Of a stretch of 10,909 nucleotides of DNA, positions 7,177-10,909 are shown one piece after another. Numbering within the stretch: the stretch's first letter is position 1; every line of letters starts with the position of its first letter. Where the stretch lies: positions 1 to 10,909 of the forward strand of contig CAKOFP010000064.1 of assembly GCA_933226995.1 (NCBI GenBank), given 5' to 3'. Source of the DNA: Candidatus Nitrosopolaris rasttigaisensis (lineage in GTDB: Archaea; Thermoproteota; Nitrososphaeria; Nitrososphaerales; Nitrososphaeraceae). The translations under genes and the position numbers were made by a program. The notes under the pieces were generated by a model that saw only the letters and a program-made list of their open reading frames with translations, was not told where the DNA came from and searched no databases.

Positions 7177-7293
7177 AGCTGAATAACAGTATGTGAGTTA
7201 CTTGTTAATGAAATTTGCAATTAAACACGATTGCCTGCAGAATAACAATATCCAAGAGGCATTCGCCTTGCCGCTTTCTCGTCTATAGGGACA

Positions 7294-7587
7294 TTATTGT
7301 AGCTTGATAATCTCATCCCAGGTTCCATTCGCTGAAAGCATATAGTATTTGCTTGTGTTTCCAGATTCAAATTGTATGATATCTCCAGCTGATATTTGGA
7401 TTTGAAATAATTTGTTTAGGTACTGAAGAAAGCTAGGTCCTGCCACTATGCTTTTGGCTTCCATTTCAAGTGGCTTGTTGTGATATTTTTGCAGCGCATC
7501 GACTAATCCCAATGTACTAATTTCTTCTACCAGGTCTGCCAAGTCCATAAACATCGAATTTCGCCTGTAGACTCTAAGTATTGCCAA
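7294..7587 (-). CDS. hypothetical small protein
   Basis: This is a 97-residue ORF of unknown function. It is soluble-looking with balanced composition, an acidic N-terminal helix (DLADLVEEISTLGLVDALQKY) and a C-terminal part that looks like beta strands (QISAGDIIQFESG, KYYMLSANGTWDEII). There are no cysteines, signal peptide or membrane segment. The longest frame starts at a TTG (7585-7587); ATG codons at 7552-7554 and 7546-7548 give 86 or 84 residues. A clear TATA box (7611-7620 on the minus strand) is 25-30 bases before the TTG, which supports a real transcript and a leaderless TTG start. The ATG would have a leader of about 35 bases with a weak AGGCG. No homologue is recognised. The promoter and the protein-like composition are the only arguments that it is a gene. 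Confidence 0.55.
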   Translation of the reverse strand: MAILRVYRRNSMFMDLADLVEEISTLGLVDALQKYHNKPLEMEAKSIVAGPSFLQYLNKLFQIQISAGDIIQFESGNTSKYYMLSANGTWDEIIKLQ

Positions 7588-7610
7588 TAATAGTTACATT
7601 CATTCCATGA

Positions 7611-7620
7611 GTATATATAA
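7611..7620 (-). promoter_or_regulatory. TATA box of the small minus-strand ORF
   Basis: On the minus strand the block reads TTATATATAC, a near-ideal archaeal TATA box. Transcription should start near 7588, next to the TTG at 7587. Confidence 0.5.
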
Positions 7621-7632
7621 TGTGATCTTGAG

Positions 7633-7648
7633 AGGTGCCTTTCCACCT
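7633..7648. repeat. short inverted repeat in the divergent promoter region
   Basis: AGGTG (7633-7637) and CACCT (7644-7648) flank a six-base loop. It lies just upstream of the TATA box of the minus-strand ORF, in the 217-base region shared with the DUF2024 gene. It could be an operator half-site pair, but a five-base arm is weak evidence. Confidence 0.25.
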
Positions 7649-7789
7649 AAGTATTGATGAAAAATCCCTAACCGATCTAACTTGGTTTTCGCTCGTTATT
7701 CAGAACCTGGGTTCCATCATTACTCAGCAGGGCTCGGATTAAATGTTCTATAATAATTCTCCTTACTGGATTAGCAGTCAACGATATGG

Positions 7790-7797
7790 AATAAATA
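7790..7797 (+). promoter_or_regulatory. TATA-like box of the DUF2024 gene
   Basis: AATAAATA is centred about 26 bases before the ATG at 7820, which fits a leaderless mRNA starting at that ATG. It supports 7820 over the TTG at 7805 as the start. Confidence 0.4.
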
Positions 7798-7819
7798 ATG
7801 TTACTTGAGAGTTAATCTT

Positions 7820-8083
7820 ATGGAATGTGCAGTATACGATACGTATGTACAAAAGAGTGACGGCAAAACGATGCACTTTGACGTTGTGGTAGAGGCAGAT
7901 ACTCCTCACGAGAAGGCAATTGAGTATGGCAAGCAGTATCTCGCAAGCGTTGGTCAAGCGGAGCAAAAGATGACTCAAGAAGAATGTCAATTCTGTCATA
8001 TCCAGGAAGCACCCCCACCAATTGAGAGAGATATTGCTTCACAAGGGTATTACATCCAAAAGATGGAAGGCTGTCCACAATAA
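7820..8083 (+). CDS. DUF2024 family protein
   Basis: The 87-residue protein matches my memory of the DUF2024 family (unknown function, mostly bacterial). The signature pieces in order are VYDTYV (5-10), DGKTMHFDVVV (14-24), EYGKQYLASVG (35-45), the ECQFCH motif (55-60) and a C-terminal GYYIQKMEGC (76-85). The CxxCH-like segment resembles a metal or heme motif, but no such binding has been established for the family that I know of. It is a small soluble protein without signal peptide. I chose the ATG at 7820 because it lies 26 bases after a TATA-like element and matches the family start (Met a few residues before VYDTY); an in-frame TTG at 7805 would add five residues. It stands alone, ends before a T-run and has no functional partner nearby. 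A bacterial origin by transfer is possible but not shown. Confidence 0.85.
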   Translation: MECAVYDTYVQKSDGKTMHFDVVVEADTPHEKAIEYGKQYLASVGQAEQKMTQEECQFCHIQEAPPPIERDIASQGYYIQKMEGCPQ

Positions 8084-8091
8084 AAACTGAA

Positions 8092-8115
8092 TTTTTAAAC
8101 AAATTTATTTTTTTT
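8092..8115 (+). terminator. T-run terminator after the DUF2024 gene
   Basis: A run of five T (8092-8096) and a run of eight T (8108-8115) follow the stop codon within 32 bases. Archaeal RNA polymerase terminates at such T-tracts without needing a hairpin. Confidence 0.6.
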
Positions 8116-8117
8116 AG

Positions 8118-8524
8118 GTTCTAAACATGTATTTGGCAATCAGCACACCTTCATAAAGTATTTTGTTGATAATGGGTTGGTGGTCGAAGATCTTATTGAT
8201 AGGAAAGGAAGGATGGCTAAGAAATTGAGAACCAGTCACCGACAGATGTAACCTCTGTTCTCTCTTCGGTACGCCTCACAAGGACCACATTAACGTGCTA
8301 GCAGCTAAAGTGAGGCAAAGGTCCTTGCTTCATTTGGTATCGAAAGAGGCGAACCGTTAGCAAAAATTGGAATGGATCTCCTTCACACAAGATTAAGTAA
8401 TAGGGATCCAAGTATCAATCTGCGGCGAAGAGCTGGTTTTACCGTTTCTGTGAATTGTCAGAATTCACCCGGGTGCAGATGGATATTTGTTACTCAACTA
8501 AATATGAGTTTTAGCCGTTATTGA
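8118..8524 (+). other. gene-free stretch with open segments in one frame and crossing inverted repeats
   Basis: No intact gene is seen in these 400 bases. One forward frame is open from about 8099 to the stop at 8249-8251 (ending GRMAKKLRTSHRQM). After three close stops it is open again from 8309 to 8524, with an ATG at 8372 that would encode 50 residues (MDLLHTRLSNRDPS at its start). The segments look protein-like but match nothing I recognise, so a decayed gene is possible and chance is equally possible. The middle part holds CCTCAC (8274-8279) and AAGGACC (8280-8286), complementary to GTGAGG (8310-8315) and GGTCCTT (8320-8326) in crossing order. Confidence 0.3.
8450..8475. repeat. paired inverted repeats upstream of the response regulator
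   Basis: GTGAATT (8450-8456) and AATTCAC (8462-8468) form a perfect seven-base stem around the loop GTCAG. The right arm runs directly into a ten-base palindrome CACCCGGGTG (8466-8475). The pair lies 55-85 bases upstream of the response-regulator TATA box, a position suited to a regulator site. Confidence 0.35.
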
Positions 8525-8529
8525 TAACG

Positions 8530-8539
8530 TTATATAATA
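8530..8539 (+). promoter_or_regulatory. TATA box of the response regulator gene
   Basis: TTATATAATA is centred about 25 bases before the ATG at 8559. The mRNA should start at or beside the start codon; no Shine-Dalgarno is present. Confidence 0.6.
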
Positions 8540-8558
8540 TCGTATTTACGAAATATCT

Positions 8559-8966
8559 ATGGTCAATAAAGACCAGAAGCATCTTAGTCCAAGAATCATG
8601 GTTGTTGATGATGAGAAGGATATTTTACGTATTTTAAAGCGTGATTTAGAATCTAGTGATTTCGAGAATAGATTCAATGTTGACGTATTTTCCACTAGCG
8701 AGTCAGCTTTGAATGCTTTTGCAAGCCATCCAGATGACTATTATGATCTCGTACTCACAGACATCAGAATGTCAAAAATGACCGGGTTTGAATTATATCG
8801 TCGTTTAAAAGAAAGAAGCCCATCAATCAAAATCGTATTCCTCACAGCATTTGAAATAGATAGAAAAGAATTCGATAAGATCTTGGCAGATGCCCACTTT
8901 ATTAACAAACCTGTCAGCATCTCCAATTTGGTCCCCAAGCTAAATTCAATTCTCGACAAAAAGTAG
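8559..8966 (+). CDS. stand-alone receiver-domain response regulator (CheY-like)
   Basis: The 135-residue protein is a single REC domain that takes a phosphoryl group from a histidine kinase and passes the signal on by protein contact. The acidic pair Asp17-Asp18 (MVVDDEKDIL), the phospho-acceptor Asp68 (LVLTDIRMSKMTG), the switch Thr96 (VFLTAF) and the conserved Lys117 with the following proline (INKPVS) are all present, so phosphorylation should work. No output domain follows; the protein ends about 18 residues after the KP motif. It has its own TATA box 25 bases upstream, and no kinase gene lies nearby, so the partner is encoded elsewhere. Free REC proteins are common in Nitrososphaerales. 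Confidence in the family is high; the pathway is unknown. Confidence 0.95.
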   Translation: MVNKDQKHLSPRIMVVDDEKDILRILKRDLESSDFENRFNVDVFSTSESALNAFASHPDDYYDLVLTDIRMSKMTGFELYRRLKERSPSIKIVFLTAFEIDRKEFDKILADAHFINKPVSISNLVPKLNSILDKK

Positions 8967-9023
8967 AAGTAGCGTACACGTCGATCAGTTTTTGGCAGAT
9001 TCGCCTCGGGCTTGTGAGACGGT

Positions 9024-9105
9024 CTACACAAATTCCGGTGTAGCTATAAACAAAGGTTGGATAGCTATTGGGCCTCAATAGATTTTGAACCTATTTCGGG
9101 CTATC
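9024..9105. repeat. cluster of overlapping stem-loops downstream of the response regulator
   Basis: Four perfect inverted repeats lie within about 80 bases. CTACAC/GTGTAG (9024-9029, 9038-9043) has an 8-base loop. TAGCTAT/ATAGCTA (9041-9047, 9061-9067) has a 13-base loop. CTATTG/CAATAG (9065-9070, 9076-9081) has a 5-base loop. GATAGC/GCTATC (9060-9065, 9100-9105) encloses the third. Neighbouring arms share bases, so the structures would compete. No ORF is convincing here. This may be a 3' untranslated structure of the response regulator mRNA or an RNA of its own. Confidence 0.4.
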
Positions 9106-9177
9106 GTATTTAATGTCTAAATACGTTAGTTCGTTTACTGGCAACCAATGTACTTAATAAGTATTATTTTCGAAAAA

Positions 9178-9185
9178 TTATATAT
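9178..9185 (+). promoter_or_regulatory. TATA box without a downstream gene
   Basis: TTATATAT in a longer AT-rich block. Transcription would start near 9208. The nearest plus-strand ORF (9539) is more than 300 bases away, so this promoter would drive the structured stretch at 9208-9374. Confidence 0.4.
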
Positions 9186-9207
9186 TATTATCAGAAGTAT
9201 ACGAGCA

Positions 9208-9374
9208 ATTGAAATTATTAGCGTACTCAACCTGCGGCCCATAAAGGTTTCTGGTAATGGCGCTCCCGCTACCGTTGAATGAGAGGGTTCGAAAAAAAAC
9301 CTTTCCTCGTCCTCTTAGCTACTGTGGGTTTGAGAATCAAATAGTAGCTACTCTAGATCGTTAACATTAGTTTT
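9208..9374 (+). ncRNA. candidate structured non-coding RNA, unknown family
   Basis: Two nested stem-loops follow the TATA box at 9178-9185. In the first, AAAGGTTT (9243-9250) pairs with AAACCTTT (9297-9304). It encloses GGTA/TACC (9253-9256, 9270-9273) stacked on GCG/CGC (9260-9262, 9267-9269) with a CTCC loop. The second is TAGCTACT (9316-9323) with AGTAGCTA (9343-9350), enclosing TTTGA/TCAAA (9329-9333, 9337-9341) around GAA. The 3' arm of the first stem can instead pair with AGGGTT (9284-9289), a possible switch. A TTTT at 9371-9374 may end the transcript. No ORF of note covers the region, and it does not match tRNA, SRP, RNase P or box C/D RNA as far as I can tell. The ends are estimates; structure without conservation data remains tentative. 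Confidence 0.3.
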
Positions 9375-9408
9375 CTGCAAAGTCATTTCCACTTCAGCAG
9401 AGAACTTG

Positions 9409-9456
9409 ATATAATTTGTCATATGTACACATGTATAGTGTACCCTCCCGGGAGGG
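9409..9456 (+). promoter_or_regulatory. TATA box followed by GTACAC/GTGTAC repeat and 14-base GC palindrome
   Basis: A TATA-like GATATAATTT (9409-9418) is followed by GTACAC/GTGTAC (9425-9430, 9438-9443, loop ATGTATA) and, overlapping its last base, the perfect palindrome CCCTCCCGGGAGGG (9443-9456). The expected transcription start near 9438 falls between the repeats, as for an operator that blocks initiation. The only ORF after it is a doubtful 65-codon frame at 9539. The rest of 9457-9744 shows nothing else I can support. Confidence 0.35.
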
Positions 9457-9744
9457 CGGCAGCGTTAATTTGAATTAGTTATAGTATTTGACCATTCTAA
9501 AAACTTTGACTAAGCTACTGTTAAGATGAAAAGGTGTAATGGATGTCACACATGATCTTTTGTGGATCATTTTTTTTAACGTTAACAGAGTTTGCAATTT
9601 CAATACAATGATAGACAATATTATGCTATGGGGCCAAAGCAAGTTGCTTTTTGAAAAGACTAAACACCAACAAGAAGGGCTAACCTTCAACGATACCTAC
9701 CATTGCATGGTTTTACATGGCATTTGGACCCATTAAATACCAAT

Positions 9745-9754
9745 GTATATATAG
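9745..9754 (+). promoter_or_regulatory. TATA box of the helical Gln/Asn-rich protein gene
   Basis: GTATATATAG gives a predicted start near 9776, leaving a leader of about 12 bases before the ATG at 9788 with only a weak GATGAT in it. Confidence 0.55.
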
Positions 9755-9787
9755 TGCGAACGCTAATAGTATGATAGATGATATAAA

Positions 9788-10267
9788 ATGACAGACAATA
9801 AATCTAAAGACGACATAACCAGTACAACCAGGTCAACTGAGGCAGCTAACGTATATGATACCGTAAAGCAAAACTACATTAGAATAGTAGACGAGTTTAC
9901 AAAAGCTCAACCACAATATACACAATCGGTCTATAATCTACAACTTGATTATATTGCCGCAGCTAAGAATACCATCCAGAATATGGTTTCAGCTCAGAAG
10001 ATGTTAGCGAGTAACGGAAACGTTCCTATTGTAATACCACCATACACAGGTGAATTTGTAAAGCAATCAAACGAGATCACCGAAAATATAGTCAACGCAG
10101 TCCGTATCAACAACCAGCTGACAGTCAACGCAATAAATGCAGCAGCTGAAAACTTCAGAACCCTTAATCGAACAATTGAGTCCGTGACAGAATTTAACAC
10201 CAGCGCCGCAAAGGCTTGGAATTCATTCCTCACAATTCAACAACAACAGTTCCTCCACAAACAATAA
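9788..10267 (+). CDS. hypothetical helical protein, possibly phasin-like
   Basis: The 159-residue protein has no cysteine, no signal peptide and no membrane segment. After a polar N-terminus rich in Asp, Lys, Ser and Thr (1-20), it is predicted by eye to be two long amphipathic helices (about 22-75 and 88-155). A short break lies between them, NGNVPIVIPPYTGEF (76-90). It is rich in Asn, Gln, Ala and Thr and ends in QQQQ and LHKQ. This layout recalls phasins, the granule-coating proteins of polyhydroxyalkanoate inclusions that some Nitrososphaerales make, but no phasin motif can be pointed to and no pha gene is nearby. A coiled-coil structural protein is an equal alternative. The gene has a good TATA box and is followed by T-runs, so it is a monocistronic and probably well-expressed unit. 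Confidence 0.85.
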   Translation: MTDNKSKDDITSTTRSTEAANVYDTVKQNYIRIVDEFTKAQPQYTQSVYNLQLDYIAAAKNTIQNMVSAQKMLASNGNVPIVIPPYTGEFVKQSNEITENIVNAVRINNQLTVNAINAAAENFRTLNRTIESVTEFNTSAAKAWNSFLTIQQQQFLHKQ

Positions 10268-10288
10268 TTTTTTTGTTTTCATTTTTTT
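10268..10288 (+). terminator. double T-run terminator
   Basis: Runs of seven, four and seven T (10268-10274, 10276-10279, 10282-10288) start directly after the stop codon. This is a strong archaeal intrinsic terminator. Confidence 0.75.
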
Positions 10289-10470
10289 GTTAAATGTTTA
10301 TAGCATATTTTTTGATTTAGCCTAAAATATGGAATGGAGTATATCCTTCTTTTCATATTTAGCATATTTAGAAAGTTGCTTTGTTATTTACAGTACAACT
10401 TTATCTGTAGAAGGGGTTTGAGGGCAACCTTTTTACGTACAATACAATACCGGTGCTTCCTCGGAAGAAG

Positions 10471-10502
10471 TGGTAAACACGTATCTACACCTGGGATTAC
10501 CA
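10471..10502. repeat. inverted repeat near the 3' end of the PPOX gene
   Basis: TGGTAA (10471-10476) and TTACCA (10497-10502) are perfect complements with a 20-base loop, just beyond the stop codon of the minus-strand gene. It may be a 3' structure of that mRNA; six-base arms make this weak. The rest of 10289-10510 holds no supported gene. Confidence 0.25.
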
Positions 10503-10510
10503 GCATGATA

Positions 10511-10909
10511 TTACCGTCTTGAGGTTTCATCAGCACTAAAATGAAGTGAAAGAACCACGAATTCGATCTTCCTAAGCTTGTACATTATGCCAAGCATTTT
10601 TCCACGCAAACTGTACTTTTGGTTAAGAAGTTGATTAGCCTGTTGTGATTCATAATCGTTAGCGATCTGGATCGTACCATCAATCCATTCGCCTTTCGGC
10701 CGCCCTCTAATATCACATGGTATTATGCGCACATGCGGATTGTTCCGCACACGTTTCACTTTGCCTGAATTCTTATCTGTCCTAACGTAAATTACCCCGT
10801 TGTCCTGAACAAACCAAACTGGCGTATGTACTGCTTGGCCACTTTTCTTGTAGGTTTCAAGATTAATGTACTTTTGATTCAAAAATTGCGCTAGCGCGTC
10901 TCTACTCAA
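10511..10909 (-). CDS. PPOX-class (F420/flavin-type) split-barrel protein, possibly 5' partial
   Basis: The product belongs to the pyridoxamine-5'-phosphate oxidase-like split beta-barrel family, of which the short archaeal members are usually annotated as PPOX class F420-dependent enzymes. The visible 132 residues include QKYINLETYKKSG (12-24), HTPVWFVQDNGVIYVRT (28-44), the cofactor-binding turn KNSGKVKRVRNNPHVRI (46-62) and the strand GEWIDGTIQI (73-82). A C-terminal KIEFVVLSLHF strand (114-124) follows. Length is close to the family's usual 130-150. The frame reaches the edge of the window: its first codon is a TTG (10907-10909), which could be the start or an internal Leu, so the N-terminus may be missing a few residues. 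Whether F420, FMN or FAD is bound cannot be read from the sequence. Ammonia-oxidising archaea make F420, which fits. Confidence 0.9.
   Translation of the reverse strand: MSRDALAQFLNQKYINLETYKKSGQAVHTPVWFVQDNGVIYVRTDKNSGKVKRVRNNPHVRIIPCDIRGRPKGEWIDGTIQIANDYESQQANQLLNQKYSLRGKMLGIMYKLRKIEFVVLSLHFSADETSRR

Noticed and set aside
7818..8102. 94-codon minus-strand ORF over the DUF2024 gene
   Set aside because: It is fully antisense to a gene with clear family motifs and has no resemblance of its own.
8741..9031. 96-codon minus-strand ORF over the end of the response regulator
   Set aside because: It is antisense to conserved REC-domain codons. The composition is low in acidic residues and no promoter is evident.
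9284..9304. GGTTCGA as a tRNA T-arm
   Set aside because: No matching acceptor stem, anticodon arm or CCA-adjacent stem surrounds it; the bases fit the stem-loops described at 9243-9304 better.
9475..9690. 71-codon minus-strand ORF overlapping the previous one
   Set aside because: The hydrophobic, Ser/Leu-rich composition is typical of antisense reading of AT-rich DNA, and no promoter is seen.
9539..9736. 65-codon plus-strand ORF (starting MDVTHDLLW)
   Set aside because: It has no well-placed TATA box or Shine-Dalgarno (AGGTG only 2-3 bases before ATG), has an odd composition and resembles nothing known. It could be a small gene but cannot be supported.
10334..10522. 62-codon plus-strand ORF between the helical protein and PPOX genes
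   Set aside because: It is rich in Arg, Cys and Phe, has no family resemblance and starts in T-rich terminator-like DNA. It is probably chance.
1..10909. CRISPR array, insertion sequence or phage genes
   Set aside because: No regularly spaced direct repeats, transposase, integrase or terminal repeats with target duplications were seen on either strand.

Overview
The window looks like a chromosomal segment of an ammonia-oxidising archaeon of the Nitrososphaerales (Thaumarchaeota/Nitrososphaerota). The evidence is an archaeal replication set (RFC small subunit, a GINS subunit and MCM side by side), a preQ0/archaeosine gene cluster that uses a bacterial-type FolE, a small zinc-ribbon protein with an acidic tail, a class III nucleotidyl cyclase with an N-terminal HTH-like segment, and TATA boxes about 25 bases from start codons. 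The DNA is moderately AT-rich and the right half is gene-poor, as in soil members of this order. The species cannot be named from the sequence alone.

Left part (1-1799, + strand): a tight operon of queC (5' end outside the window), queE and folE. Together with QueD, which is not visible here, these convert GTP to preQ0, the precursor of archaeosine at position 15 of archaeal tRNAs. A monocistronic zinc-ribbon/acidic-tail gene follows (1898-2170).

Replication block (2199-5933): rfcS lies on the minus strand and is divergent from an overlapping gins-mcm pair on the plus strand. RFC loads the PCNA clamp, while GINS and MCM form the core of the replicative helicase. MCM carries a surprising block of substitutions in its normally near-invariant pre-sensor-1 hairpin, although flanking motifs and length are preserved. 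This is the most striking coding anomaly in the window.

Right part (5934-10909): sparse, mostly single-gene units. They are a nucleotidyl cyclase (-), a short unknown ORF (-), a DUF2024 protein (+), a stand-alone receiver-domain response regulator (+), a Gln/Asn-rich helical protein (+), and the 5'-truncated or window-edge gene of a PPOX-class flavin/F420-type split-barrel protein (-). Between them are long non-coding stretches (6917-7293, 8118-8558, 8967-9787) with several perfect inverted repeats. The best candidate for an undescribed element is 9208-9374: a TATA box followed by nested stem-loops and no convincing ORF, which suggests an uncharacterised structured RNA. No CRISPR array, insertion sequence, rRNA or tRNA was recognised.
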